A stretch of 64,000 nt of DNA, taken from the NCBI RefSeq assembly GCF_001640805.2, contig NC_066851.1, forward strand, positions 23,751,993-23,815,992, in the 5' to 3' direction. The notes below the pieces were generated by a model. It worked only from the letters and a program-made list of their open reading frames with translations. It searched no databases and was not told the origin of the DNA. This document shows positions 1 through 13,794 of this stretch, in pieces; positions within the stretch are counted from its first letter, which is position 1; the number at the start of each line of letters is the position of its first letter. The position numbers were made by a program, and so were the translations under genes. Source of the DNA: Lates calcarifer. Lineage: Eukaryota > Chordata > Actinopteri > Centropomidae.

Positions 1-659
1 TGTGTGCAGGGTAGTTAAGGATGAGGGCCTGCAGGTGATTACACTCCTTTGGGATATGAAAGAGAGAGAGGGGGGAAGAATTGTAAAACGGTGAGAGGTG
101 CAGGAAGGAAAAGTATCAGGAAGAGGAAGGAAAATCCAGAGCGGGGGAGGAAGGAAAAAATGAGGGAGAGGGGGGAGGGAAAAAGAAATTTATAGGATGG
201 AAAAATAGGTAAAGAAAAGAAAGTGGAGGGAGGAAGGAAGGAAAGCAACAGAGTGAGAGTTGCTGTTACTGCTCTATAAAATCAGTGTGTACCAGTATTT
301 CATTAATTATTAATAATCACTCTTTAATTTGTTAAACCATTTAAACATCTATTGCTAATTGCAGTCACGTTCCTTATATTTATATTTATTATTACAATTA
401 TGAATCTAATAAGTGAGTAAGTGTTTTCAAGCCTGAAGCAGCAGAGGCCAAAATACATCCACTCTGTACTCTGAGGTACCCTGAAGGTATCGGAGCTACC
501 TAAAGTTGGACCCACAGCAAGACCTTTTTCCCATCAGTTGGTTTATATTAAAACTAACACGGTGTCAGAAGAGTTGACCTTTAACCCCCTTTAAACTGGG
601 TCACGCTCCCTAAACACTGGATCCTACACTTCCCATAATGCAAGCTGTGTAAGTGCCTG

Positions 660-1012
660 TGCCAGTTGGAGTGGTAGTAGAAGTAGTATTACAGTTATTT
701 GAAGGTGGTAGCAGTGTAAGTAGCAATGGGTGATGTGATACAGTTAATATAGTACTGATAGCAGTAGTAAAGTGGTTTTAATAGTAATAGTAGTAGAGGT
801 AGAAGTAATACTAGCTGTAGTGGTAGCAGTATTCATTGTAGTTAGAGCAGAAATAACAGCTGTGATAGAACCAGTATTATACAAGCAGCACTAGGTATTA
901 GCAGTGATCACTAGTAGTAGTAGTAGTAGTAGTAGTAGAACAAATACTTGCAGCAGAGATGATAGTAAACAGTAGCATCAGTAGTAGTAGCATTAGGCTG
1001 GCATTGGCAGTA
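660..1012 (+). repeat. Degenerate TAG trinucleotide array
   Basis: About 350 bp dominated by TAG/GTA triplets (gtagtagaagtagtattaca and similar), with a perfect (TAG)9 core at 912-938. The decayed flanks suggest an old, once longer array. Confidence 0.8.
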
Positions 1013-1734
1013 GTTTTCTTTACTGCAGAGTCAGACGATAAAAAACATGGAAGAGAAAGAGATTTACATTAAAAATATCTGATCATATCTGGAGCTTTCA
1101 GCCAAATCTCAAGGTCTTCATCATCAGATAGACTTTACATCAGGGAAACCCCAAAAAAGTTAGAGAGGAATGTTTTCATTTTCCTTTTTTTTTTTTTCCA
1201 AATTAAACTCAAAAACTTTGAAAGTTTCACACCCAAAGTGCATTTAATCCCAAAATATCAGACTTCATAACGGCAGTAAAAGAAAATATCTGAGCTCAAT
1301 TTCACACTGAATTCACACAATTCAAGTTTCTTTAAATCAGCCAGAAAGTTTTGGGGGGAAAAAACATGTCGACTTAAAACTATTTTTCGGATGTTTTCAG
1401 TCTCTTCTCATGGTCTTCCTCACTGGATGAAGTTTGTTCATTTGTCTGTTTTCTTTAAGTTTAGTCGTCACATTCTTTCCCCCAAGGAGAGCGTTTACAG
1501 TAGAAGTGGAAACCCTATTATTTATAGCTCTTTTCCAAACCACTATGTGTTCATTTGATGAATTAAAAGGTATGAATAGTTTTGGCAGGAAGCAGAGTTT
1601 TTGGCCGCAGGGGTGTTCGGTGATTTCATTCAGTTCCAGGAAGCAAAAACTGAAGCTTAAAATAGTTCCAGACATTTCAATGTCACAACTTTTATAGTGG
1701 AGAGGAGTCGCTGCCAGAGCGGCTTTTACTGTTC

Positions 1735-2100
1735 GACTCTGACGGAGAGAGGGATGGAGGGGAGGAGGTGAAGGAGGACAAGTGGGGGAGAAGGAAGAGA
1801 AGGAGGCGCAGGAAGGAGGGAAGGGAAGAAAGAGGTGGAATATGAGGAGGAGAACAGAAAGAAAGAGAACAAAAAGAACAAGGATGGAAGTGGAAGAAGG
1901 GTAGAGGGCAAGGTAAGAAAGAAGGAGGGATGTGAGGAGATGGAGGGAGAGGAAGAAAGAGTAAATAAAATGGAGGAGGAGGAAAAGGAGGCATAAGAGA
2001 AGAAGAGGAAAAGGAGGGGAAGGATAGAATTATGGTTTGAGATGAGGAAGGAGGACACAAAGGAGGGAACGGCAGAGGGAAGGAGGACCAGAGCAAAGAG
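1735..2100 (+). repeat. Purine-rich tract
   Basis: About 365 bp, almost all A/G on the plus strand. It yields two overlapping minus-strand frames rich in Ser, Pro, Phe and Leu that are compositional artefacts. Confidence 0.8.
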
Positions 2101-3329
2101 GACGAGTGTCAGAGACTTATTTTAGAGTTGGCTTGTTTCCCAGGAAGAAGGAAAACACCGAGAAGGTCGAAACCACAATCTGACAAAAGGAGTCAGCCAA
2201 CGAAATGAACCGACGAATAAAAGAACGGATGAAGGGATTGATTTTTCTCTTTTACATGGTCGGTGTGGTTTTTTACCTCACAGGTGATGTCATCATCGGT
2301 TTGTGATGTGATTTCTCTCTGAGGGGGAAAATGGATGGAGAGGTCACTGCAGGTCACAGCTGGTTATGACTGTGCTGGCTGTGGGTTGGAGATGCTGATG
2401 AGACATCCATTTTCAGAGGTGACGCTGTTTGGGTGCTGGACTGCTTTAGCTCCTCTGAACCTGGGTGTGTTTGGGACAGGACGAGCAGAAAGGGACATTA
2501 CCCCCCCGAGTGTCTCTTCAGCCGAACGCTCTTCACTGTAACCACTGAGTGGACGTTTAACCTCCCCACTCCAGCATCGACAGCTTCTCACAGGGCGTAA
2601 TAAGATGGATATTATCGCTCCACCGACAGAGAAAGGGGGATATGATGACAAAATGGCGTTTATCCACATCTGAGTCGAGTGTATATGGTGGAGATAACGA
2701 GGAGGAGAGAGAGCAATGTTTTTATGGTGAATGTCTCTTCTGAAAACTCTCTTTCCCTCTCTCTCTCTCTCTGCTCCCCCCACCCACCCCACCCTGTGTG
2801 TTTGGCTCTGAGACACAAAGACAGAGGTGCTGCAGCTCGAAGCGCAGCCTCTTATGATCCAAACAACATCACAGACGAACTCCGTCACTGCCGCCTTTGA
2901 TTCCAGCTTTTCTACAATCTGCTGCCAGATTCCTGGAGAGGCCTTGTTTTTCCACCTTAGCTTTGTTGCGCCGGCACTGCTGGCAAGCAAACGATCACAG
3001 TTAGCTGATTAAAAAGTACCTGTAATGTATTCTAGCGAGCGGTGGGAAGCTCTCAGAGAATTAGAAATCAAGAGCTGAGTGTTACTTCTTCTTTATTTTT
3101 CTGATTTTATTCATCATCCCAGCTGCTGATGATCAACATACAGACCCAATGAAGGGAAATCTTAGCGCTGCTTTAATCACTGATATTACAACTGCTACTG
3201 TTGTTTCATGTATTGTTACCACATTTAATTAACTCTCCATTATCACCAAAACTTTGATTGTAGGTACAGTTTATTTAAAAGTGTTTTTAAAGGTATAACA
3301 GAGAACTATGTCTGAGAATGAACAGGAGC

Positions 3330-3364
<35 letters not shown>

Positions 3365-6300
3365 CCTTTACTTCACTTCCAATGAAATAGTTGAGTGTGA
3401 GCATTTGTTTTCCTGTCTTGCTCTTTCTCTCTCTCTCACAGACACACACTCCTGCAGGCTTGTATTGTGCTGCAGTTAATAAAGTGTGTGATTGTGTGTG
3501 TGTGTGTGTGTGTGTGGATCAGACGGACAGATAAGGACTGGACCTGATAAGGACTGCAGTACCTCTCTGCCCTGCAGACTCGGTTGTTCCAAACACTGTT
3601 GGTTTTGTTCTTATTGTCGTACAAGTCACCAGTTTCAGTTTGTGGGTTCCTGTTTTATATCTAGATGTCAGTGTTTTCCATGAGATGAGGCCAACGTGAA
3701 CATGTTGTCAGACTAAATACACGTTTCAGGGAGGGTGTCTCCTGCTGTAGTGGTGGTTTCTTGTGGTTAATAGTACACAGCCTACCCTGACACCTGCTGT
3801 TGCTCTGTGTAAACCTGCTGAGCAGGTACGATCTCCCTCTAACTGAGTGATAGTGATAGTCAGCGGCTTAAACGGCTTTAATCGTCAAACTCCAGCAGTG
3901 GAAAGCAACACCATTGTTTTGCTTCCATTTCTATCGCTTCTTGTCTTCTACTGAAGTTAGCATGCTAACCAGCTAGCCGCGGCCCGTCCCGTCCCGTCAT
4001 ACCACTTTGTGATAGTGAGTCACTGTAGTATCTGGTCAGTCCAACCTGAGAGGATGAAGAAGTAGCTCTGCTCAGAAGACATTTTCTAACAGCTGTTAAT
4101 GCTAACGTTGGCTAGGTAGCGATAGCAAAAACGTACATATAGCACCTTTAAGAGGTTGGGTTCTCACAGTTCATTGATAAATGTCTGCTTGATTGAGATA
4201 TTTCACTCATGGTGGCGCCAGAGGAAAAATCAGAGGATTCATCCTCTGGGAAACATAAATGTCTTTATCCAGCTAGAGATTTGAGTGTGGACCAAAGACA
4301 GAGAGGTAGTGAATATATGCATTTGCCAAAATGTAGAACTATCCCTTTAAACAACCCATAGTTGCCATGTAGGGATGTTGTAGAAATAAGTAATTGTAAA
4401 ACCTTTGTTGTTGCATGTAACCCAGTGTTTCATCCGATACCAACATTTGTCTGGTGACAGGGTCGTGTGTTCAGCCGCCCGGCCTGACCTCGCCCCGCGC
4501 CAGAGGATTTCTCGGTTTGTGACAGCAGCTGAAACCCACTGGCAGTGTGTCTGGAATCCTCTCTGCCTCTAAATCAGTGCTGAAGGTTTAATATGAGCCG
4601 CCGTGACTTTGTGCTGCTCCAACTCCACATTTAAAAGAAGATGATTTGGACCCTGACGGCCTATAATTAATTAACATCCACCTCCTCCTCCTCCTCCTCT
4701 TCTTCTCTCCCTCTGCCTCAGCCTCTCCATTTCTCTTTTTGGTTCTCACTCTTTCTTTCTTCTCAGTGATCTTCCTTTCTCTCTCCTTTCCATCCCTCTC
4801 TCCTCCCATCACCGGTGGCATTCAGCCGTTTCCCATCCAACACGTAATGTTCATATCGGCAACTTAATTACACTTAAATGGGAGTCGGCTAAGGATGGAG
4901 AGATTGAAGGAGGGATGGAGCGAGGACATGAAACCAGAGGGACGGAGGACGAGTAGAAAACCAGCATCTAATCCTTTGAGGATGAATATAAGTTGTAGAA
5001 AGTCCTGGAAATACTGCGTTTCTCTCTCCATCTGTGAGAATTCCCCTCTGTTTATCCCTCTCTCCTCTACCCCTCCTCCTCTTTTCTTACTCCGTCAGTC
5101 CTTTTCCTTGCATCACCCGTCTCTCTCTGTCTTGTCAGACAGTTGGTCAGAGTTCATTAATTTTTACTGCTGAGGTAGTTTCCTCCACGGACTGAGAGTG
5201 AACAGATTCGGGATCGGTTTCTACGGTTACCGGGCTGTAATCAGAGGTGAAACGAGGTGAAAAGATGACTGCAGCTCTCTCGCTAAGTGCTGCTATTTGA
5301 GCTGAATTACACACACATTTGCAATCAAATGTTGAATCAGGACTGCGTCGAGAGTCAGTGCGATCACTTTGAAATGCTTCTGACTCATTGGGAAATTTGT
5401 CCTGGTCTTGTTTGCTTTAATGGTTAAGAGGAAGACACTTTGTCTGCCAAGATTAGGGGTTTAACTTCCTGTCTAGGGCAAGCATTAGGGCTGAAGTATA
5501 GTTCTAGAGTTGTTCCAGTCTGAGCTATTGCAACGAGCTGTTGGGTTAACATGAAGTTTTGCACGGACATTCATGGTCCCCAGAGGACAATTCCTAATGA
5601 CTTTGCTGATCCCAGACTTTTAAAGTTGTCTCCTAGACAGTGACTAGGGCATATTTGGCCGATACAGCTGTTTGAATGAGCACAAATTCAATTATGCAAA
5701 TTTATGAAACAACATTTAAAGGTAACTGTCTTTCTGTCAGTGGCCGTTATAGGTGGTTACAGCACCACCTACTGGATCTTCTGTGAATCTGCAGTGAGGT
5801 AGGCGACATTTAGCTAGCAAAAATAATGCGATACATCAGTAATGTCATCATATTGGCCACTAGGCCGATGTATACCTGAATATTAAAGGTGTCAAGCTTG
5901 GTTATCAACTGGTTTTGCTAACGATGGTTAGCTTAACATTTCTGTCTTTCTCGAACAGCATTTTAAGAACATTCTGAAGCGTTTACAGTAAAATGTTGTC
6001 ATGTTAACAACTGAGGTGTTCTTCAGGTGTAGTGCAGATTTGTCTTGAGGTTGTCCACACTCTCAAATAGCAACTATAAAGGCTCTGTGAGCATCCATGT
6101 TTTTCCCACTACTCAGTTGGAACGTTGTTAACTCCGATGGAAACGCACCATAAATGTAGCCTGTAACCGTGCTGCCTGCTCTCATGACGGCATTTAGCTG
6201 AACAGAAGCTGCACCGATGCTTATTGGCGTCTGATCATCCAGTCTCTGGAAGCCGCTGGCAGGTCTCAAGACTTCTCATTTCTTTTATATTTAACTCAGT

Positions 6301-7242
6301 ATTTCTGTTATAATCATTGTTAATATAATTTAAATATAATGGGGGGGAAAAAGGGGGAACAAGATAAAAAGGCTAGTACTTTGCAGTGAGCAACAGGAGG
6401 ATATCAACAACAAAGCCTCCCCCTGCCAACAGAGCAGATATATAAGTAATGAGGAGTATAGAACTGTATTCAGATAGACACACTGAAATTCCAAGACACA
6501 CACACACACACACAGGCCGAGCCCTGCAGTGCCGTTATTATGTGTGGTGACAGTGTGACAGAGAATAATGGAGACATGTGGCCTCATTCACCTCTGTGTC
6601 TGTTGAATTAATGACTAACAGCTTCACGCTAAACTCCTGCAGCTCACTCTGTCTCATGTTACAGTCCAGACAAATTAACAGCAGATTAACGCAGAGGAGA
6701 GCAGCAGTCTGTCTGCTCACTTCTAAATACCCCGACCTGCCAAATCAAGTTCCCAATTCAGACAATAACACCCCATTATTTAGGATCTCAAACTTAACCA
6801 TGTTAAATGCTTGATAACAGTTTAACGTGTTTTCAGTGTTTCGACCCGTTGATGAAAGACATTTAGGCCATACTGGGACAGTAACATTAATAACGTCATC
6901 ATGAGCAAAATGAGTGAAAGGAATAAAATTTTACTAAAACATTTTGACTGGCTGATATTTCATACAGCGATGAAACTGTGACCCTAATGCTGGCAAGTAA
7001 TGACTGAAGGAAACATGATTTAAAAGGTTTTTTTCTACTTTAAATATCACTTTTGGCTGATAAAATACAAAAGCATCTCTGCCCTTCATTTCTTTAATGT
7101 GCTGTTGTAGAAGAGAAAGCTGAACCTCCTGAGATCTGAGACAAAACATATCTGTAAAACGATTCAAATCTCAGACAGTGGAAAGTTGGCTCCTAAAGGA
7201 GATGGAAATGCAACTTATTATAGTTCCTTGGTCTACAGCAAT

Positions 7243-7320
7243 GTTTAGGTTGGTGGTACATGTCAAAGTAACATCCAGCTGAATGTCAGGACCAAATGTT
7301 TCCCAGCAGAACATCATATT
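7243..7320 (+). repeat. Diverged repeat shared with 31835-31905 (inverted)
   Basis: The core gaatgtcaggaccaaatgtt, tcccagcagaacatc matches the reverse complement of 31840-31890 (gaatgtcaggacccaaagtg, tcccagcagaacattg). The left flank atgtttaggttggt also matches gtgtttaggtgggt. Probably the tail of an old retroelement family. Confidence 0.5.
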
Positions 7321-7643
7321 GTACCAAGACAATCAATGTTATTCACGTGTTAATGGTCATTTATCGCTTCAGTTTCCAAGCTCTATGACTGAATGTAGTA
7401 GTTCTAGTTACTGGTGAACTATCCTTTGTGAGGTGGGTTTTTAACCAGGACAAAACGGGAAATGATGAGAGAAAGAGAGAGAGAGAGATGGAGGAAGAAG
7501 AGAAGCAGAGAATAAGCGTGTGGTGGTGTTCAGAGCTGGCAGGTCGACTCGTGTTAATCCTGACTGCTGCTGGTCCACGTACACTCCCACTGCGGCCGTC
7601 CACCGCCTTGTTCCCTTCACGCACAGTAGGCTGCCACTTAATT

Positions 7644-7646
<3 letters not shown>

Positions 7647-7703
<57 letters not shown>

Positions 7704-7804
7704 CGCCCTTTTCCCATGTATTATGGTGTTCAGCCGTTCCCAGTGTGGGTATTCAGGGGCTTGTTCAGTTCACCACTGGGGCGTCAGGGCCCCTACCTAA
7801 TTAC

Positions 7805-7845
<41 letters not shown>

Positions 7846-7982
7846 CCAAGAACATATCAGGCTTGTGTGTGTGTGTGTGTCTGACTGTGTGTGTGTCTAT
7901 GGTACAGTAGGCTGGTTCCTAATTACTGTCTGCTCCTTGTATTCCCTCAGTGCCAATACCTTCCTGCCTCACTGAACCCTTG

Positions 7983-8014
<32 letters not shown>
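7647..8014 (+). repeat. Cluster of (TG)n arrays: 26, 18 and about 15 units
   Basis: (GT)26 at 7647-7698, (TG)18 at 7807-7842, shorter runs at 7863-7896 and (TG)n at 7984-8014. Short unique inserts between the arrays partly repeat each other: cagtaggctgccacttaatt before the first array and cagtaggctggttcctaatt near 7907. Confidence 0.9.
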
Positions 8015-8018
<4 letters not shown>

Positions 8019-8290
8019 GAGAAGCCGATCATGTACTCTCACAAACTCAGATGCAAGAGAAGCCTCAAATCTCACAGGGTTTTGGATTCACTCACACACA
8101 CAGTATCTCCAGCAGCAGTGTGTGGTCACGTCCGTCTCATTCACACCATATTTCATGATGGTTAAGATTGTACAGTAGAAAATGTAATGATGCTGCAGCT
8201 GTTGAACTTTTTTCCAGCATTTTTCAAAGGAAGATTAAACCATTGGGTGTTTCTTCTGGTCGTACTGTATGTAAGAATATTGATCGATAC

Positions 8291-8690
8291 GTGTCTGACA
8301 GCATGATGATAGGATCTCTATATATCTCTACCAGACTCCATTCACAAAAACAGGGATTTAACCAGGAGCTGCTGGAATACCACTGCCTCCATCTGTTAGT
8401 GTGTTTTTGTTATTGTGTGGTACTTTTACTTATGTTCTGGAGGGATCTGAATACTTCCTCCACAACTGAGACTCACACAGTAACACAAACACTCTAATAG
8501 ATGGAGGCCGTGGTATTCCAGCAGCTCCTGTGTTCTGCTCAGGAAAATCCCTCTTTTTGTCAATGGAGTCTGGTACTGATATATAGAAATGTTTCTGGTT
8601 AAACTAAAAGGATCCTCGTCTTTAATAAAAAGCTCTGTCTCTGTAGGAATTCTATCCATAATGTTGCCCATTGGATTACATTACAGTCGG
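8291..8690. mobile_element. Foldback (palindromic) MITE, copy 1
   Basis: Left arm from gtgtctgacagcatgatg through ctctaccagactcca and ctgctggaataccactgcct. Right arm is its reverse complement (cagcagctcctg, ggagtctggta, ctctgtctctgtaggaat), ending near cattggattacattacag. The core (about 8417-8466) is a diverged hAT-end-like sequence in reverse orientation. The outer left arm lacks the part that matches the spacer seen on the right. No coding capacity. Confidence 0.75.
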
Positions 8691-9838
8691 TGTTCCCAGT
8701 GATCAGGCTCTTGCTTGATACTGAGCCGATTCCAAAGGTTTCTGTCCCTATCAATCATTATGTGAAAACATGTGGAAATAAGGCCCAGTTTCAGAAATCC
8801 CCACATTACCCTTCTAAGTTATTGACTCTTTGTCTGGAGAGAGAAATATGTGCCAAACGCTGAGTCATAAAACTAAAAATAAAAAGACAGCATCAGAGTT
8901 ATGAGTCTGTGGCGTTCACCTCTTTACTCTGAGGGCAGCAAAATTAAACATTTAATGATCATGAGTTTGGCTGTTCACAGTTAATTGAACATTGTGATCA
9001 TGATGCTTTAAAACTACTTCAACTGAAAGATTTATACTCTTGAAGCAGGTTTTACTTTTTCTGTCCAGGCTCATTAAAAGTAGTGGATAATAACAACAGC
9101 GGTCTACAGAGAAAATAGATTTTCTTTTCTTCCTCTGTCTCTGTCATTGCATTGTCCATTTTTCTATCTGTCCATCCCTTCATCCATCTCTCTGTTGCTT
9201 TACCTCCCTCTCTCTTTCTCTCTCTCTCTTCCTCTGTCCTCTCTTGTCCTTGACTCCAACACACACCAGCTGGCACTCAGCCAAGTGGAGAGACAGCAGA
9301 GATGATTATACACACACACCGAACGCTGTATGTGTGGGGGAGAGAGAAGGGGGGAGAGGGGGAGAAGTCTGGAAACGACAGCAGAGGGATGTCATCGAGA
9401 GAGAGAGGGAGAGAGAGGGAGCAAGGCAATGAACTTCAGCACAGAAAACAGACAAAGAGGAGAGGGAATGAAGACGTAAGTGAAGTGAGGCCGAGGGTGT
9501 GTTTGTGTGTTGGCTGATTGAGATGAATCAGAAAGTCTTTATCAGGGAAGAGACGACCAACAGGAGTTTGATCAACCCACCTCTGACAGCTGAACACATC
9601 ACTCTGATCAGAAGAGTAATCAATAACTGAGATCATTCATTAGTTACAGTTAGTTACATTTAAACTACACATATGACATATAAAAGTAACATACAAAATT
9701 ATTTTAAGTAAATGTGCAAAAATACTATTAAAATGGTAAAAATCACAAGCAAAGTGGACAAGTACACATTTTAAATTACTTACAAATATTAGTCTGCAAG
9801 AAAACATCTTAAATACGCCTGTAAGATGTACTGAACTC

Positions 9839-10325
9839 TACCAGGAGGATGGACTACAACCCCACATGACCCTCCTTAATGCCGACTAGAAACCTCCTGA
9901 AAGATGACTAGGACCTCTTAATGGACCACTATAACTTCTAAAAGGCAGAACCTACTCATTAACCATTAGAACTTACAAAACTACATGTAGAACCTACTCT
10001 TTGACTATTCAACCTCCAAAAGATCTCCAGAAACTTCTGTGGGACTGCTAGTGAGAACCTCATCACTGACTACAACAATCTCTTGTAGGACCTCCATAAC
10101 CTCTTAAAGAACTACTAGAACTTCCTTAATGACTACTAGAACCTCCTAAAACCATCCAGAGAACCTCTTGTGACCACTTAAAACCTTTACAACCCCTAGA
10201 GCAATGTAAAGGAACATTAGAGCTTTCTAACAACCACTGAAACATCCTAAATGATTCTGAGAACCTCCTCAACAACCACTAGAACCACATAAAGGACTCC
10301 TAGAACCTTCTATAGATGTAGATAA
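9839..10325 (+). repeat. Degenerate minisatellite, AGAACCTCCT-type unit
   Basis: Nearly 490 bp of imperfect copies of a roughly 20-30 bp unit near 'gactactagaacctcctaaa' (clear at about 10085-10150 and 10240-10310). Spacing varies and no two units are identical. The complementary motif recurs in the 56.7-57.5 kb region. Confidence 0.75.
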
Positions 10326-11530
10326 GGACTGTTAGTGAGCCTTGTCTTATTTTAGATAATATTGTTTTTTAATCACTTAACAAATTCAGGGAATGCAAAG
10401 TGCTTTAGAAAAAGCAAACATAAAACAATATCCACAGCAACATCAGGACAAAGAACTGGTAAATGTTCTTGTTCTCAGACTGAAGGTGGTTACACTGAAA
10501 CATCTCGGTGCTTAACGGTGAAAGAATCACCAAAAGAGTTTAAACAGTGGAATGATGCAGGTTTAGTGGAGCGACTCTGCCAGAGTTAATCGGCCCAAAC
10601 ATCTCATTTCAGAAGGAAAGAGTCTCCTCTAGGCTGACTGGCTCTCATTTATGTGACCAGCTGTAAACTTTGTTATGTGTAACAGAGGGAGCTGCACTTT
10701 TCCTCTCCTCCGGATTCTCTGCTGTCTGTCGTCACGTTTAATATCAGCCGGATACCAAAGACCTTTACTGTTAAATAGGCAGAGTGGTGATGCAGTTAGA
10801 CGTCTGTAACGGTATTAATGAGACTGAAAAAATGAGGAAAAGAAGAGCATGTGTATCTATGATCTATCAGTTGGCAGTTTGTGTAGAAATTTGTTTGATG
10901 CTTGTTTCCATATTTCTTAAGGTGCATGTGTATTTCTTGATGGTAAAAAATCTAATTATTAGAATAATACTGCAGTTCTGTTCATGTACATTGCTAAACG
11001 TTTTGTAGTACAGATCAGATAGTAGTTTATTATGTGTTATTAAAGAGGTTATGTTTTCACTCATGTCTGTTGTCAGCAGGGTTACAGTAGGTCCACCCCC
11101 TAAAAGCCGATGATTCGATCCATCAGGAAGATCCTGATTCACCTCACAAAATGTGATTGGGTTAAATATGAGTCACAAAATGTGATTCGACGACTCATTA
11201 CATGCTTTTTTTTTTTCATCAGTGAGGCAGGCTGTAAACTTTACAACCAAGTCTTATCTTTAAATGACCGGACCATAAAGTTAACCATGATAGAGGTAGA
11301 GAGTCAGGAGTTAAGCATGCCTACCGCTTTAGCCAGACATTAACTAAAGCTAAAGCAGAAACCATTGGAGTTGTGGCAAGTTAAAGCCGTTTGACAACAC
11401 TGTCAGCAGCCCACCAGGAGAGACACTCTGAGTTGTGGTAGGGTTTCATGAGTGAGCTCTGATCAAGATGCTTCATATCCTTGTGAAAAACAAAAACGAA
11501 ACAGCAAATTGTCGTGATGACAGAGAAAAA

Positions 11531-11645
11531 TACTGAACCAATTTTCACCAACCTTGGTGGAGGGATTTGACAGAGGCCAGAGAAGAACTCATTATATTTT
11601 GCTGTGGATCCAGTTTCTCAGGAAATGTTGATGTAAAAAATGAGA
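11531..11645 (+). repeat. Old transposable-element relic
   Basis: The sequence aaccaattttcaccaacctt, ggtggagggatttgac, agagaagaactcattatatt and ttgctgtggatccag resembles a widespread fish interspersed repeat that runs 'accaaacttggtggaagg...gaagaacccattaaattttgg...ggatcc'. It is heavily diverged and has no coding capacity. Family assignment is not possible here. Confidence 0.4.
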
Positions 11646-12299
11646 CATATTTAAGATGTGTGAGTTTGTACAAATCAGATATAAATAATAATAATTACTT
11701 TGAAATTGGCTAACTTGAAAACACCCATAGCATCCTGAATCTTGATGTCCACAACATCTAAAAAATCAAGACTGTGACTTTTCAAATAACAGATAATACA
11801 ATCCTTCCTATTACAAATGAAGGTCTGGAACCATCACTAGCTTCTGGTGGCTATGTTAGCTTAACATTAAACAGGTGAGTTCATGGGTTATTAAGCAGAA
11901 CCAGTCATGAAAACTTAAAGTGGTTGAACGATGCCTTTAAAAAGATACTAATTAAACCAAAGGTCTCCACTGTTGATGACTTTTTAAACCACCTGGGGAG
12001 ACTCAGAGTGTCTGAATAACAGTGTAACATTCGGCCATTTTGTAAAAATTCCCTCATTTCCTGCTACCTGTAGTATCCTCTCCTCTGTCCTCTTCATCTC
12101 CACGACCTTCAGACTTCCCCGTCAGCTTTTAGAACTGAGGAAGTCTTTCGGATTAGAGCCGAAACATCTTGAAGGAACCTAAAAGAAGTCAAGTTACCTT
12201 TGACTCCAGCACTTCGAGCCTTCTTCTTCTTCTTCTTCTTTTCCTGCCTATGTTGTTAAAATGTCAGCAGGTGTGTGGTATAATGTACAAAACCCGGAC

Positions 12300-12545
12300 C
12301 TGGGCTCTTTCTTTTCCCTCATCTTCCCTCCATCTCTCTATTCTTCGTTTATTAACCTGTCGATGTTTTCTTTCCCTCACTTCCTTCTCTTGTCCCACCT
12401 TTCCTCCAGTCCTCCCTCCCTCTTTCTCTCTTTCCATCCCTGAGGTCCTTTGTTAGGTCTTGATAAATTGGTTCTGACATTCTGCCAAAATGGCTGCCCT
12501 CTCCCTCTCTCCCTCCCCCTCCCTCTCCCCCTCGCTCCCTCATCC
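12300..12545 (+). repeat. Pyrimidine-rich tract
   Basis: C/T-rich on the plus strand, with only short mixed breaks. Confidence 0.75.
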
Positions 12546-12749
12546 CTGTTCTTACACCTACCACTAATTGAATTGGCAATTTGTGTAACAGTACCTATCT
12601 ACCCTCCCCCCTCTCTCTCTTACTAACACATACACACTTCCAGGTCCTCCCCATTCGTTGGCCAGCAGTCTGGAGGCTGTAGTTTACTCCTTTAATCCAG
12701 CAGCTCTAAGCCTACACACACACACACACACACACACACATAGGAGGGC

Positions 12750-12763
12750 GGGGGGGGGGGGGG
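12750..12763 (+). repeat. Poly-G run (14)
   Basis: Follows a (CA)n array. Length may be an assembly estimate. Confidence 0.85.
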
Positions 12764-13224
12764 AAATCCCTGGTTTGTTGCCAATTTCATATTAAACAAG
12801 AAAATAAATTAACAACAGCAGTAATGTTTGACTTTGAGAGACCAAAGTTAAATTGACTTTCCAACTTTCCAATAAGATGGACACACACACACACACACAC
12901 ACAGAGAGAGAGAGACAAATGATCAGTTTTGAATATTTTCACATCCATTTTTAAATTCTGCATGAGTTTGCACTTGTTGTTTTCTTTGTTTTGCTTCCTG
13001 CGATTTGACACTTTAATTTGTGAAATGTTGACTTCTCTTTGTTTTTTATTCTTTTCTTTTTAAATGATTTAATCTGGGTTTTTATTTTGAAATGATGATT
13101 TTTCCCTCCCCTCCTCTTCCTCCTCCTTCCTCAGCTCTAACATCATTCACATCACTCCTCTCCCTCTTTTACCTTTTATCCTTATCCTTTATTATTATTA
13201 TTCAGACAGGAACATCCTCTCTCT

Positions 13225-13228
<4 letters not shown>

Positions 13229-13265
<37 letters not shown>

Positions 13266-13372
13266 GTTGTTGTGGTTGTTTGGCAGTGAGACCCCTGAAT
13301 TTTCAAGATACACACACCCACACAGACACACAACAGCTAAGGGCTCTGAGCATTGCTGGAGGGGTTAGCTGA

Positions 13373-13414
<42 letters not shown>
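13229..13414 (+). repeat. (TG)n then (CA)n pair
   Basis: (TG)n at about 13229-13261 and (CA)n at about 13374-13414, in opposite sense about 110 bp apart. Confidence 0.85.
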
Positions 13415-13417
<3 letters not shown>

Positions 13418-13794
13418 TGTGTAGTACGACTGAAAGAGAAAAGCTGTCGTTCACGTGTTGATCTCCTTCCTCCTCAACATACTCCTCCTCACCCACCTGT
13501 TCATCTGCCTCACACCACTTTCCTCCTTTCTAACGTCTCAGTGTTTCCTCTCCTCTTCATCCCTTTGTTTTTTTTACCTTCCCATCCTTCGTCTTCCTAT
13601 AACCACCCTCCCTCCTTCATGTTGCTCTGACCTCCTCCATTTTGTTTTTTACTCTATAAAGCAGCATGTTTGAGCTTCACTCAACATTATCAGACATAAA
13701 ACATGACATTTATTTTCCCCCCACATCAGACTGAAGCTCCCTGATCCGTCCTCCCTCAGCTCAGTCCGCCCCCCACCCCCTCCCTCCTTTTTTT

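Noticed and set aside
1692..2096. 134-codon minus frame rich in Ser, Pro, Phe and Leu
   Set aside because: Translation of a purine/pyrimidine tract; overlapping frames on the same strand are open too.
2364..2990. 208-codon minus-strand open frame
   Set aside because: Second longest frame, but there is no recognisable domain, it reads through a CT-repeat (Glu-Arg repeats) and composition resembles neighbouring non-coding DNA.
4131..4160. 'tatagcacctttaa' resembling one end of another TTAA-type element
   Set aside because: No matching opposite end could be found nearby; too short to call.
7428..7975. Cys-Val repeat frames up to 160 codons
   Set aside because: Produced by (TG)n arrays, which lack stops in every frame.
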